From Gracilimonas amylolytica (lineage in GTDB: Bacteria > Bacteroidota > Rhodothermia > Balneolales > Balneolaceae), in assembly GCF_002911695.1 (NCBI RefSeq), contig NZ_PQBS01000037.1, positions 476,223 to 540,222 of the forward strand: 64,000 nucleotides of DNA. The letters run 5' to 3'. Shown here piece after piece: positions 34,908-44,520 of this stretch (positions within the stretch are counted from its first letter, which is position 1; each line of letters begins with the position of its first letter). Below the pieces are notes generated by a model. The model saw only the letters and a list, made by a program, of their open reading frames with translations. It made no database searches and was not told where the DNA came from. Made by a program: the position numbers and the translations under genes.

Positions 34908-36281
34908 ATGGCCGATCCAAAAGCACACATATTAGTCACGGATGATGAAAAGGCGATCCGGAATACGCTAAAGGATATCCTCGAGTTTGAGGACTACAAG
35001 GTATCGACTGCAGAAAGCGGAAAGGAAGCTTTAGAATTTGTTTCGAAAGAAAATGTGGATCTCATGCTTTTGGATATCAAGATGCAGGGGATGGATGGTA
35101 TTGAGACATTGAAACAGATCCGTGAGAAGGGGATCGGAGTTCCTGTGATCATGATCTCTGGCCATGGTACCATCGAAATTGCTGTTGAAGCAACCAAGAT
35201 CGGGGCCTATGATTTTCTGGAAAAACCGCCTGACCTGAATCGCCTGTTGATCGCAGTAAGAAATGCCCTTTCGCAGAAAAACCTGGAAAAGGAAAATCAG
35301 CAGATCAGAAAAAAACTTCCGTCCATTCAGCCAATAATTGGTGAAAGTAAATCAATTCAGAAGATCAAGGATCTGATCGATAAAGTGGCTCCAACGAGGT
35401 CACGTGTGCTTATTACCGGCGACAATGGTACCGGAAAGGAATTGGTGGCCAAATGGATCCATGAAAAAAGTCCCCGCAGCGGTGGACCTATGGTGGAAGT
35501 AAATTGTGCGGCCATTCCGGCAGATCTTCTGGAAAGTGAATTATTTGGCCATGAAAAAGGAGCCTTTACCGGCGCGGCCGAACAGCGAATCGGAAAGTTT
35601 GAACAGGCTAACGAAGGTACTTTATTCCTTGATGAAATAGGGGATATGGGCCTGGACGCACAAGCAAAAGTACTTCGGGCTCTTCAGGAAAACAAGATCA
35701 CCCGCATTGGCGGAAGTGAGGCCATTTCCATCGATGTACGAATATTGGCGGCTACCAACAAAGACCTTGAGCAGGAAATAGCCGATGGTAACTTCAGGGA
35801 AGACCTGTTCCACCGTATCAATGTGATCCCCATCAAAGTACCCGCACTAAAAGATCGGAGGTCTGATGTTCCGTTGATCGCTGAAGCCTGCCTTCGTTCA
35901 CTAAAGGAGAGGGATATCAGTTTTTCTAAAGTGACATTCACCGATGATGGACTGGAAGCCCTGAAAGAGCGGGATTGGTCAGGTAATGTTAGGGAATTAC
36001 AAAATGCTGTCGAACGTCTTGGAATACTGGCACCTGATCATAAGATCGATGAGGAGACCGTGAACAGCATTCTATCCTCCAAAACTTCTGCATCTGACAA
36101 ATTGGATGCCCTTGCCGAAGGGATCTCAGACTTTCAGGAATTCAAGGAACAGGCCGAAAGAGTGTTCTTGATAAAACGACTGGAGAAAAACGACTGGAAT
36201 ATTTCGAAGACTGCTGAGGAAATTGGAATACAGCGTAGTCATATTTACAATAAAATGAATAAGTACAACATAGAAAGATAG
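34908..36281 (+). CDS. Sigma-54 dependent response regulator, NtrC family
   Basis: The 457-residue protein has three domains. The receiver (about 5-122) shows acidic Asp12-Asp13 and the phosphorylation site Asp56 (LLDIKMQG). The AAA+ domain (about 143-370) has Walker A GDNGTGKELVA and the sigma-54 contact loop GAFTGA in ELFGHEKGAFTGAAEQ, so it can activate RpoN. A C-terminal Fis-type helix-turn-helix (WNISKTAEEIGIQRSHIYNKMNKY) follows. The cognate kinase is unknown; the histidine kinase two genes downstream is of a different class. Confidence 0.94.
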   Translation: MADPKAHILVTDDEKAIRNTLKDILEFEDYKVSTAESGKEALEFVSKENVDLMLLDIKMQGMDGIETLKQIREKGIGVPVIMISGHGTIEIAVEATKIGAYDFLEKPPDLNRLLIAVRNALSQKNLEKENQQIRKKLPSIQPIIGESKSIQKIKDLIDKVAPTRSRVLITGDNGTGKELVAKWIHEKSPRSGGPMVEVNCAAIPADLLESELFGHEKGAFTGAAEQRIGKFEQANEGTLFLDEIGDMGLDAQAKVLRALQENKITRIGGSEAISIDVRILAATNKDLEQEIADGNFREDLFHRINVIPIKVPALKDRRSDVPLIAEACLRSLKERDISFSKVTFTDDGLEALKERDWSGNVRELQNAVERLGILAPDHKIDEETVNSILSSKTSASDKLDALAEGISDFQEFKEQAERVFLIKRLEKNDWNISKTAEEIGIQRSHIYNKMNKYNIER

Positions 36282-36285
36282 CAGC

Positions 36286-37176
36286 ATGAGCGCAGAGATC
36301 ATTGATGGCAAGAAAGTAGCCGAACTGGTGAGAAACAGAGTCCGTGAGGATGTAAACGATTGGAAGTCAAAAGGGCACAGAGCCCCGTTTCTTCAGGTTA
36401 TTTTGGTGGGAGACGATCCGGCTTCCAAGGTTTATACCGGCGCAAAAACTAAAGCCTGTGAGGATGTAGGCATTGAGACTCATACCCGCATTCTGCAGGA
36501 CACGATCTCAGCCAAAGAACTTAAATCCATCATTAAGGCCTACAACGAAGATGATTCAGTGGATGGCATTTTGGTTCAGCTGCCACTTCCTTCACATCTG
36601 TCATCTCACGATGTGATAGAAACCATTGATTATCGAAAGGATGTGGATGGATTTCATCCCATGAATGTTGGTCGCCTTACCGTGGATGAGCCCTGCTACA
36701 GAAGCTGTACGCCGGCAGGTATCATGGAACTCTTCAAACACTACAGCATCCCGGTTAAATCAAAACATGCGGTAGTGGTGGGGGCCAGTAATATTGTGGG
36801 GTCACCAATGGCCATCATGCTGTCGCGTGAGAATTCGTCCGGTAAAGCTACAACCACAATTTGCCATAAATTTACAAAAGACCTGACGCAACATACCATC
36901 TCAGCAGATATATTGATCGCAGCGGCAGGCCAACCGGAATTGATCAAAGGTGAAATGATCAAGGAGGGGGCTGTGGTGATAGATGTTGGTATAAATCGTG
37001 TGGCGGATGAAACGTCAGAAAAAGGATACAAGTTAGTGGGTGATGTGGATTATGAGTCAGTTCGCAAAAAGGCGAGCTGGATCACCCCGGTACCGGGTGG
37101 CGTTGGTCCCATGACGGTAGCCATGCTGATGAAGAATACCTTATTGGCGGCGAAAAAATCGATCTATCCTGAATGA
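36286..37176 (+). CDS. folD: Bifunctional methylene-tetrahydrofolate dehydrogenase / methenyl-tetrahydrofolate cyclohydrolase
   Basis: The 296-residue enzyme interconverts 5,10-methylene- and 10-formyl-tetrahydrofolate, feeding purine and formyl-Met synthesis. It shows the catalytic Lys in VYTGAKTKACEDVGI (near residue 57), the motif DGILVQLPLP, the NADP-site segment VVGASNIVGSPMAIMLSRE, and the C-terminal PGGVGPMTVAMLMKNT. Start ATG is four bases after the regulator stop. It is probably in the same transcript, although its function is unrelated. Confidence 0.96.
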   Translation: MSAEIIDGKKVAELVRNRVREDVNDWKSKGHRAPFLQVILVGDDPASKVYTGAKTKACEDVGIETHTRILQDTISAKELKSIIKAYNEDDSVDGILVQLPLPSHLSSHDVIETIDYRKDVDGFHPMNVGRLTVDEPCYRSCTPAGIMELFKHYSIPVKSKHAVVVGASNIVGSPMAIMLSRENSSGKATTTICHKFTKDLTQHTISADILIAAAGQPELIKGEMIKEGAVVIDVGINRVADETSEKGYKLVGDVDYESVRKKASWITPVPGGVGPMTVAMLMKNTLLAAKKSIYPE

Positions 37177-37258
37177 TCAGGCTTTTACAGCGATAGGGTC
37201 CGGTTTTTTCATACAAACTTTATACAAGTAGGTTAAAATAAACCTATAAAATTGTGCT

Positions 37259-39856
37259 ATGGAAAAGGTTAACAAATTACTGGATTCGGTTATTTTTCGA
37301 ACGGCAATGGAACAGGTTCCTGCATCTGTTGTCATCACAGATGCGAATAATGATATCCTATATGTAAATAAGTTCTTTACGGAGTTGACGGGGTACACAC
37401 TTGAAGAGGCTAAAGGAAAGAATCCGAATATTCTAAATTCGGGGGAGCAGAGTAAAGAATTTTATCGGGAAATGTGGTCCACACTGAATGAAGGGGAAGT
37501 TTGGAAAGGGGAATTCAAAAATGTCAAAAAAGACGGTAGCTACTATTGGGAAAAAGCGAGTATCATCCCCATTATGGATGAAGAAGGTGAATTGGCCTAT
37601 TACATGGCTATTAAACAGGATATCACCGAGGAAAAGGCTAATATTGAGAAAGCTGAAAGACGTGAACGGCTGCTAAACAACATTCAGGAGTTATCTGAAA
37701 CCGGAGGGTGGGAGTATGATGTAGAAAATGATACTTTTTTCTGGACAGATGAACTTTATCGTTTACACGGTTTTGAAAAACCTTTTGACGGAGATCTTCC
37801 CACCGAAAGCCTGAAATGCTACAGTAAAGAAGCTCAAAAAAAGATCGGGGAGTCTTATAAAAAATGCCTGGAAGATGGCACCCCCTATGACCATACCGTA
37901 CCTTTTACCAATGTAGATGGTGTTGAAATGTGGGTGCGAACAAAAAGCAAAGCCGTAAAAAATGACAAAGGCGAAGTTGTAAGATTACTTGGAAGTGTGC
38001 GGAATGTGACAGAGGAAGTAAAAACCTTGCACGCTCTGAAACGCAGACAAGCTGAGTTTCAAACCGTTGTTGAATCCTTTGATGATATTGTTTTCACACT
38101 GGATGAGGATGGCAGGTACACAAATTTGTATGGTAAGTGGGCAAGGGATGAGGAACTCCGTACTATGATGGAGGGGAAAACCGCAACGGAGGTTTTCGGA
38201 AATAAAGCCGGACAGGTACACATCGAAGCTCTGCAAGCTGCAAAAGACGAAGGTCACTTTACCTATAAGTGGTTTATACAAAATGAAGAAGGCAAGCAAA
38301 ATCATTACGAGACCAAACTGACCAAGCTAAAAACTGCCAATTCTGAAAAGGAAGGATTCCTTGGGTTTGGTAGAAATATTACCGCTGAGATCCGATACAG
38401 AAAAGAACTGGAAGACCTGAAAGAACGATTGAATTATGCCTTGATCGGAACCCGTGCGGGTACATGGGATTGGGACCTGGTAAGTGGTAAAACCATATTT
38501 AATGAACGCTGGGCGCAAATGCTTGGGTATTCATTGAGTGAGCTTGAGCCCACATATATTGAAACCTGGAATAACCTGACACATCCCGGGGATAAAATTC
38601 GCTCAGAAAAGGAATTACAGGAGTATTTAGAGGGTAAAACACCTATTTACGATACCAAGGTAAGAATGCAGCATAAAGAGGGGCATTGGGTCTGGGTATG
38701 GGACAGAGGGGCGATCTTTGAAGAAAATGAGGATGGCAACCCAACGCGTATGGTTGGTACCCATGTAGATATAACCGAATGGATGGAGGCCGAACAGCGT
38801 CTCAAACGGTCTGAGAAAAAGTACCGGGAGTTGTTCGAAAATTCTTCTGATCCCAGCCTGCTTGAAAAGGATGGATATATTATTGACTGTAATAAAGCAT
38901 TGCTTGATCTACTGGGGTATGACGAAAAGAATGAATTGATCGGAAAATCGATACTGGAGATATCACCGGAGACCCAAAGCAGTGGCTGGGAATCTGAGAA
39001 ACTGTTTGGTGAAGCACTCAGTGAATTGACTGAAAACAGAAAAAAAGGCTTGAAGTTCGAATGGGAACACCTGAGAAAAGATGGTACAGTCGTTCCGGTT
39101 GAAACCGTACTGACCAACCTGACCGATAATGATGGCGAAAGTATGCGGTACGTGGTATGGAGGGATATTACAGATCGAAGAGCCGCTGAAAATGAACTGA
39201 TGGAAGCCTATGAGGAAAGGGGAGCTTTGCTTGCTGAAATTCACCATCGGGTTAAAAATAACCTGGCTATCATATCCGGGCTCATTCAGTTGCAGATCTT
39301 TGGCATTGAGGATGAGGCAGTTGCTGAACAGCTTGGTAAAAGTGTAAACCGTATCAAATCCATTGCCTTGATCCATGAGCAACTCTATCAGTCTAAAAGC
39401 TTTGCCAATATCTCATTGAAAGAAAACATTGAGAAACAGGCCAATACTCTTTTCAGCATGTACAAGAGCCAAAACTCGGCAAAAGTGGATCTCCATTTGA
39501 ATCTGGATGAGGTTCAGATCAACATCAATCAGGCATTGCCGGTTGGGTTACTTCTCAACGAGATTCTGAACAATGCTTTTAAGCACGCTTTTGTGGGGCG
39601 TGATGATGGAGAGATAGAAATTGGTTTGACTGAGGTAAATGATGAGATTCATCTTACCGTTACAGATAATGGGGTGGGTTTTGAAGAAGATCAGAAAGAA
39701 AAATCTTCCCTTGGGCATACCTTAATAGATACTTTTGTTAAACAACTGAGGGCAAAAGTGGATCTGAATGCAAAAGATGGAACCACCTATAAGATCACTT
39801 TCGAAAAGCAGGATCTTAAAGGATCCATGGCATCAAACATGAGTATTCTGAAGTAA
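37259..39856 (+). CDS. Multi-PAS sensor histidine kinase, HisKA_2 type, cytoplasmic
   Basis: The 865-residue protein has no membrane helix. Five PAS/PAC-like segments can be seen: about 15-130, 140-250, 265-375, 385-505 and 515-640, several with GxYYW, DITE or HVDITE ends. The dimerisation-phosphotransfer helix is the HisKA_2 form, EIHHRVKNNLAIISGLIQLQ, with the phospho-acceptor His in EIHHR near residue 660. The ATPase domain (about 745-860) shows the N-box LNEILNNAFKHAF and the G-box DNGVGF. A 6-bp inverted repeat, taggtt/aaccta, sits just upstream at 37229-37246. The ligand is unknown. Confidence 0.92.
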   Translation: MEKVNKLLDSVIFRTAMEQVPASVVITDANNDILYVNKFFTELTGYTLEEAKGKNPNILNSGEQSKEFYREMWSTLNEGEVWKGEFKNVKKDGSYYWEKASIIPIMDEEGELAYYMAIKQDITEEKANIEKAERRERLLNNIQELSETGGWEYDVENDTFFWTDELYRLHGFEKPFDGDLPTESLKCYSKEAQKKIGESYKKCLEDGTPYDHTVPFTNVDGVEMWVRTKSKAVKNDKGEVVRLLGSVRNVTEEVKTLHALKRRQAEFQTVVESFDDIVFTLDEDGRYTNLYGKWARDEELRTMMEGKTATEVFGNKAGQVHIEALQAAKDEGHFTYKWFIQNEEGKQNHYETKLTKLKTANSEKEGFLGFGRNITAEIRYRKELEDLKERLNYALIGTRAGTWDWDLVSGKTIFNERWAQMLGYSLSELEPTYIETWNNLTHPGDKIRSEKELQEYLEGKTPIYDTKVRMQHKEGHWVWVWDRGAIFEENEDGNPTRMVGTHVDITEWMEAEQRLKRSEKKYRELFENSSDPSLLEKDGYIIDCNKALLDLLGYDEKNELIGKSILEISPETQSSGWESEKLFGEALSELTENRKKGLKFEWEHLRKDGTVVPVETVLTNLTDNDGESMRYVVWRDITDRRAAENELMEAYEERGALLAEIHHRVKNNLAIISGLIQLQIFGIEDEAVAEQLGKSVNRIKSIALIHEQLYQSKSFANISLKENIEKQANTLFSMYKSQNSAKVDLHLNLDEVQININQALPVGLLLNEILNNAFKHAFVGRDDGEIEIGLTEVNDEIHLTVTDNGVGFEEDQKEKSSLGHTLIDTFVKQLRAKVDLNAKDGTTYKITFEKQDLKGSMASNMSILK

Positions 39857-39870
39857 AAAATTAATTTTGG

Positions 39871-39898
39871 AAGGGGTGACAGTATGATGTCACCCCTT
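39871..39898 (+). terminator. Hairpin downstream of the histidine kinase gene
   Basis: A perfect 10-base stem, aaggggtgac / gtcacccctt, with an eight-base loop begins 15 bases after the kinase stop codon. The sequence after it (tgtgcgta) lacks a clear T-run, so it may be a weak terminator or a 3' end stabiliser. Confidence 0.55.
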
Positions 39899-39904
39899 GT
39901 GCGT

Positions 39905-39939
39905 ATCATTGAGTAAATCAAAAAACAAAACTCAATGAT
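39905..39939. promoter_or_regulatory. Perfect 10-bp inverted repeat spanning the next gene's start
   Basis: The arms atcattgagt (39905-39914) and actcaatgat (39930-39939) are exact reverse complements, separated by a 15-base A-rich spacer. The right arm contains the ATG at 39935. As DNA it could be an operator; as RNA it would fold the leader and hide the start codon. Confidence 0.55.
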
Positions 39940-40282
39940 CATGATGAATAACGCATTAACTACCTTCACTCAAAAACAACCAGCAACCACTTTATTTGCT
40001 CTTCCAATTCTGAAGCGTATTGAACGTGAGAGTCGGCAAGAATACAATGAGATGCAGGAAGCCTTTGAACTCATGGGGTGGGCAGCTCTGCCGGATGCAC
40101 TTAAGGTTGAGATCCATAACGATGTCAGGTTCATGGTGGAAGAACTGAAAGGAAGGTTTTCTTCCGTCGATCCATTTGTAAAACGAAGAAGACAAACTGT
40201 TACCTACTGGGTCAACTGCTATCAGGATGGTATTTGCAGCCTGGATGCTGCGATCAAAGCCTTGAAAGTAAAGTCGCTTTAA
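39935..40282 (+). CDS. Hypothetical protein, up to 115 residues
   Basis: I do not recognise a family. The product is soluble and helical-looking, with a basic cluster KRRRQTVTYW, the segment EAFELMGWAALPDALKVEI and a short C-terminal helix. Three in-frame ATGs lie at the start (39935, 39941, 39944), so the true start is open; the inverted repeat at 39905-39939 covers the first. Codon use matches the neighbours. It ends well before guaB. It could be a small DNA- or protein-binding factor, but nothing in the sequence proves this. Confidence 0.55.
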   Translation: MIMMNNALTTFTQKQPATTLFALPILKRIERESRQEYNEMQEAFELMGWAALPDALKVEIHNDVRFMVEELKGRFSSVDPFVKRRRQTVTYWVNCYQDGICSLDAAIKALKVKSL

Positions 40283-40366
40283 AAGGATATACCTGAAAAC
40301 GTTACAATGGTGAGATAAAAGCTGCAAAAATTGTGAATCGATGCAGAACTTCCAAAGAGATATACT

Positions 40367-40374
40367 TATCTTTG
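40367..40374 (+). promoter_or_regulatory. TAnnTTTG box upstream of guaB
   Basis: The sequence tatctttg lies 29 bases before the chosen guaB ATG and fits the Bacteroidota sigma-A -7 consensus TAnnTTTG. No convincing TTG -33 element is seen at the expected distance, so this is a candidate only. Confidence 0.35.
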
Positions 40375-40403
40375 AAAAACTGCAAGCCAAACAATTTCTT
40401 TTG

Positions 40404-41891
40404 ATGCACAATACAAATAACTCCTCTCCATTTGAACGCATTACACGACAGGGACTTACATACGATGACGTACTCCTTGTGCCTAACTATTCCAAGGTAC
40501 TTCCACGCGATGTGGATACCCGTGTCAGGCTCACACCGAATCTGACGCTCAACGTTCCGATCATCAGTGCAGCCATGGATACGGTTTCTGAATATCGTCT
40601 GGCTATTGCACTTGCCCGCGAGGGTGGGATCGCCATGCTTCATAAGAATATGAGTATCGAGGATCAGGCTGAGCATGCCCGTTTGGTGAAAAGAAGTGAA
40701 AGCGGGATGATAGTGGATCCTGTGACCCTGAAAAAGGAGGCCACGGTTAAAGAAGCCCGCGCTCTGATGAGAAAGCAAAAGATCGGTGGGATCCCTATTG
40801 TTGATGATTCCGGAATATTGATCGGGATCGTGACCAACAGAGATCTTCGGTTTGAGTCGGCCATGAATAAGAAACTGGGGGAGATCATGACACATGAAGA
40901 TCTCATCACCGCCAAAGAGGGAACGAATCTTCAGCAGGCGGAAGAGATCCTTCAGAAGCATAAGGTGGAAAAACTCCCTATTGTTGATAACAATAATAAA
41001 TTGGTAGGGCTGATCACCTTTAAGGATATCGAAAAGAAAATGAACTTTCCGAACGCCTGTAAAGATGATATGGGAAGACTGAGAGTTGGGGCCGCTGTAG
41101 GCGTGACGGCAGATACCATGGATCGGGTAGATGCCTTGGTTGCCGCCAGTGTGGATGTAATAACGGTTGATACCGCTCATGGACACTCACAGGGAGTACT
41201 TGATACCATCAAAAAAATAAAATCTGTTTATCCTGACCTGAATGTGATCGGGGGTAATATAGCCACCCGTGCTGCGGCTGAAGCGTTGGTTGAAGCCGGT
41301 GCAGATGTCGTGAAAGTTGGGGTTGGTCCCGGTTCAATTTGTACAACCCGTGTGGTAACCGGCGTTGGGGTTCCTCAGCTTAGTGCCGTTATGGAAGTGG
41401 CTGAGTTTACCAGAGAAAATGGAATAGGCTTGATCGCAGATGGCGGTATCAAGCAAACCGGTGATATCCCAAAAGCCATTGCCGGAGGAGCCGATGCGGT
41501 CATGATGGGCTCCATGTTTGCCGGTGTGGATGAGAGTCCGGGTGAAACCATTATTTATGAGTCAAGAAAATATAAGTCATACAGGGGAATGGGTAGCATC
41601 GGAGCCATGAACAAAGGGTCCAAAGATCGCTATTTCCAGGATGTTGAGGATGATATTAATAAGCTGGTTCCTGAGGGCATTGAGGGGCGTGTTCCATTTA
41701 AAGGATACCTCAGCGAGGTGGTACATCAGATGACCGGTGGGTTAAGAGCGGCCATGGGATATGCAGGCGCCGCTGACATCGATGAGATGAAGAAAGCTGA
41801 ATTTGTACAGATCTCAGCTGCGGCTTATAAAGAAAGTCACCCACACTCCGTTCAGATCACAAAAGAAGCTCCAAACTATTCGGTTTCATAA
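40404..41891 (+). CDS. guaB: Inosine-5'-monophosphate dehydrogenase
   Basis: The ATG at 40404 gives a normal 495-residue IMPDH beginning [14 protein letters not shown]; the frame continues upstream to 40341 but that part has no family likeness. It carries the N-terminal TYDDVLLVP signature, an inserted pair of CBS domains (about 94-215) and the catalytic loop [15 protein letters not shown] with the nucleophile Cys near residue 310. It also has the flap region around [11 protein letters not shown]. It makes XMP from IMP, the rate-limiting step for guanine nucleotides. It starts a long plus-strand series that runs into the ATP synthase genes. Confidence 0.96.
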   Translation: MHNTNNSSPFERITRQGLTYDDVLLVPNYSKVLPRDVDTRVRLTPNLTLNVPIISAAMDTVSEYRLAIALAREGGIAMLHKNMSIEDQAEHARLVKRSESGMIVDPVTLKKEATVKEARALMRKQKIGGIPIVDDSGILIGIVTNRDLRFESAMNKKLGEIMTHEDLITAKEGTNLQQAEEILQKHKVEKLPIVDNNNKLVGLITFKDIEKKMNFPNACKDDMGRLRVGAAVGVTADTMDRVDALVAASVDVITVDTAHGHSQGVLDTIKKIKSVYPDLNVIGGNIATRAAAEALVEAGADVVKVGVGPGSICTTRVVTGVGVPQLSAVMEVAEFTRENGIGLIADGGIKQTGDIPKAIAGGADAVMMGSMFAGVDESPGETIIYESRKYKSYRGMGSIGAMNKGSKDRYFQDVEDDINKLVPEGIEGRVPFKGYLSEVVHQMTGGLRAAMGYAGAADIDEMKKAEFVQISAAAYKESHPHSVQITKEAPNYSVS

Positions 41892-41905
41892 ACGGCTTGT
41901 CCGGC

Positions 41906-43186
41906 ATGAAAAACGTGCTCTTATTGGTGTATTACTTTCCTCCACTGGGAGGGAGTGGGGTTCAGCGTCCGCTCAAATTTGTAAAATACCTTCGTGAGTT
42001 TGGATGGAACCCGATCGTGGTTTGTCCTGAGCCGGGAGCCTATCCGTATTCAGATCATTCCTTACTTGATGAACTGACGAATATTGGGGTAGAGGTCCAC
42101 AGGGTGACTGCAAAAACTCCGTTTCATTTGCCATTTATAAAGGGCAGACAAGCGGATATTTCAGAAAAAATCACAGAACTTGGCAGAAGGTTAACCCGGC
42201 TGTTGATGTACCCGGATAACAAAAAGGGATGGATCGGACCGGCGGTAGATAAGGCAATAGAATTGTCTAAGGAACAGAGGTTTGATCTGATATTCAGTAC
42301 CGCTCCTCCGTTTAGCAATCATATTGCGGCTTCCGAAATAAAAGAAAGGTTACAAATTCCTCTTGTACTTGATTATCGGGATGCCTGGACGAACAATCAC
42401 TTTATGGATGATCTGTTCAGATGGCAAAAACGAATTCACAGCAGATTGGAGAGGGATTGCCTCAAAAATGCTGATCAGGTTATCGTATTGGATGAATTTA
42501 TGGGGCAATCGATCAAGCAGGCTCATCCGAAAATTGACCCCAAAACACAGGTCATTGCGCATGGTTATGATCCGGATGATTTTAAAGGAACAAATGAAGC
42601 TACGTTACCCTATAAGCCGGGGAAGCTGAATCTTCTGTATAGCGGGCTTTTTTATGAGTCTAACCAGCCTGATATCTTATTAAGGGCCATTGATGCATTG
42701 AATGAAGCATCCGCTATAAATATGAATGATATACATCTTCATTTTCAGGGAGGTTTGACCCCTCGCATCAATAAGTTGGTAAACGGACTTGGTTTGGGAA
42801 ATTCTGTAACAGATCTGGGATACGTCACTCATATAAATGCTGTTTCCAATTTGATGAAAGCTGATGCACTTTGGATGATATCCAATTTTGATCCGGTTCA
42901 TAAACAGGTTAAAAGCGGAAAGCTGTTCGAATATTTAGGCACCGGAAAACCTGTTTTAGGCCTGGTACATGAAGGTGCTGAACTGGAAACCCTGAAAAGC
43001 TATGGTGCCGGTTATACGGCACCACCTGATGATCTTGAGGCTGTAAAAGAGGCCTTGTTATCTTTGTATAATGATTGGAAACAAAAGGCTTTAAAACAGC
43101 CTAAAAAGGCATACATGGAACAATTTGACCGGCGGAAATTAACACAATCACTGTCGGACGTATTCGATTCACTTACTTCGCAATAA
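41906..43186 (+). CDS. Glycosyltransferase, GT-B fold (group 1 / GT4-like)
   Basis: The ATG at 41906 starts MKNVLLLVYYFPPLGGSGVQRPLKFV, a typical GT4 N-terminus, nine bases after an alternative TTG. The protein has 426 residues. The C-terminal half shows LLYSGLFYESNQPDIL, LHFQGG, and the nucleotide-sugar site GKLFEYLGTGKPVLGL near residue 345. It probably adds a sugar to an envelope glycan or glycolipid. Only 14 bases separate it from guaB, and the unknown acceptor cannot be deduced. Confidence 0.85.
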   Translation: MKNVLLLVYYFPPLGGSGVQRPLKFVKYLREFGWNPIVVCPEPGAYPYSDHSLLDELTNIGVEVHRVTAKTPFHLPFIKGRQADISEKITELGRRLTRLLMYPDNKKGWIGPAVDKAIELSKEQRFDLIFSTAPPFSNHIAASEIKERLQIPLVLDYRDAWTNNHFMDDLFRWQKRIHSRLERDCLKNADQVIVLDEFMGQSIKQAHPKIDPKTQVIAHGYDPDDFKGTNEATLPYKPGKLNLLYSGLFYESNQPDILLRAIDALNEASAINMNDIHLHFQGGLTPRINKLVNGLGLGNSVTDLGYVTHINAVSNLMKADALWMISNFDPVHKQVKSGKLFEYLGTGKPVLGLVHEGAELETLKSYGAGYTAPPDDLEAVKEALLSLYNDWKQKALKQPKKAYMEQFDRRKLTQSLSDVFDSLTSQ

Positions 43187-43216
43187 TTACGCGACTATTG
43201 TTTAACTTGAAGGTCT

Positions 43217-44074
43217 ATGATCGATCTGTTAAAAAAATTATTTGAACAACGCCATAAGGAAATTACGGTGATGCTGTTGGATGACACCCAGCCGGGGGAG
43301 GATAATTCGTACAGATTATATCCGAACAGCATTTTTGGGATCTTCATGACCATATTTGTGATCATGATGGTAGTGATTGCCGCCACTTTCATGGTGACTC
43401 CGCTGGGTGAATTACTGTATAATTCTGATGAAGCGGAAATACGTGCTCAGATCATGGAGATCACCAATAAGACCATAGCTTTGGAAGATTCTCTCAAAAA
43501 AAGAGATACTCAACTTCAGGAAATGAAAAACATTATCCGTTTGAGTGTTGATACGACGTTGGCAATGGATCAGCGTTTCGATCAGATGTTCTCGGAAACC
43601 CAAAGCACAGACGATGGAAATTTTATATCGATGGAGCAGTTCGGTTCCATAGAAAAATTATCACAGAACGAGATCCTATTCTCCAACGTATCCAAAACCA
43701 TACCTGACTTTCCCGGCCGTTATCCGGTCAATGGGTCATTGACAAGAGGTTATTTACCGGAAGAAGAACATTATGGGATAGATATTGCCACCGGTATAGA
43801 TGAACCGGTCATAAATATTGCTGATGGTTCCGTGTTTACCAGCAGCTGGACGATCAACAATGGCTATGTGATCTCTATTCAGCATGGTAACGGAGTGGTT
43901 ACCACCTTTAAACATTTGGCAAAGCTAAACAAAAGAGAAGGGGACCTCGTACTGAAAGGGGATATTTTAGGATCTACGGGTGATGCAGGTGTATTAAGTA
44001 CCGGTCCGCATCTACACCTTGAAGTATGGAAAGATGGCGTTCCTCAAAATCCGGAATTATATTTAATCAACTAA
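43217..44074 (+). CDS. M23 family metallopeptidase, membrane anchored
   Basis: The 285-residue protein has an N-terminal membrane helix (about 37-65), a coiled-coil segment (about 72-110), and a C-terminal LytM domain (about 160-280). Zinc-site residues are visible in EEHYGIDIA (H and D) and in GPHLHLEVW (HxH), with a further His in FKHLAKL. The active site therefore looks intact, and it likely cuts peptidoglycan cross-bridges. It is next to a bactofilin gene, a recurring pairing in cell-shape modules. Confidence 0.9.
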   Translation: MIDLLKKLFEQRHKEITVMLLDDTQPGEDNSYRLYPNSIFGIFMTIFVIMMVVIAATFMVTPLGELLYNSDEAEIRAQIMEITNKTIALEDSLKKRDTQLQEMKNIIRLSVDTTLAMDQRFDQMFSETQSTDDGNFISMEQFGSIEKLSQNEILFSNVSKTIPDFPGRYPVNGSLTRGYLPEEEHYGIDIATGIDEPVINIADGSVFTSSWTINNGYVISIQHGNGVVTTFKHLAKLNKREGDLVLKGDILGSTGDAGVLSTGPHLHLEVWKDGVPQNPELYLIN

Positions 44075-44082
44075 AAAAGAAT

Positions 44083-44505
44083 ATGCTCAACTCTAAGAAA
44101 TCATCAAATAACGTGTCAGACAATTCAAGACAATCACCGACAGTTAACATCATCAGTGAAGGCACCAGGCTTAAAGGAGATCTGATCTCAGATTCTGATA
44201 TTCGGGTTGCCGGTACCATTGAGGGTGAAGCGAATTCAAAAGGAAAGATCATTGTAACCGGAAACGGTAAGATCAATGGAAATATTGATTCTGCCGATGC
44301 CGACATTGCCGGAAAAGTAGATGGTGAGGTAAAAGTTTCCGGAAAATTAACCCTGCGCGCCAATGCCATAATTGATGGCAACATTTACACGAAGACGCTG
44401 ATCGTGGAAGAAGGAGCTCAGATCAACGGTTCCTGCCGAATGGGTGCCGATGCAAAATCTTTCAACAAGCCTAAAGCGACCGAATCAACTACGGCCGGCA
44501 GCTAA
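44083..44505 (+). CDS. Bactofilin (polymer-forming cytoskeletal protein)
   Basis: The ATG at 44083, nine bases after the M23 stop, gives a 140-residue protein starting MLNSKKSSNN. The frame is open from 44026 inside the M23 gene. A disordered N-terminus is followed by a right-handed beta-helix of repeated short strands with Gly turns (GTIEGEANSKGKIIVTGNGKI, GNIDSADADIAGKVDGEVKVSG), then a flexible tail. Bactofilins form filaments and place peptidoglycan hydrolases. No ParA-like gene is adjacent. Confidence 0.92.
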   Translation: MLNSKKSSNNVSDNSRQSPTVNIISEGTRLKGDLISDSDIRVAGTIEGEANSKGKIIVTGNGKINGNIDSADADIAGKVDGEVKVSGKLTLRANAIIDGNIYTKTLIVEEGAQINGSCRMGADAKSFNKPKATESTTAGS

Positions 44506-44520
44506 TATAATCCTGATTCA

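Noticed and set aside
38647-39382. Two overlapping antisense frames within the histidine kinase gene
   Set aside because: They lie inside PAS and kinase domain codons, are Ser/Phe rich in the way of reverse-strand shadows, and show no motif.
40302-41186. 294-codon antisense frame opposite guaB
   Set aside because: It lies fully inside the well-supported IMP dehydrogenase gene, has no known family motifs, and its composition follows codon shadowing of the real frame.
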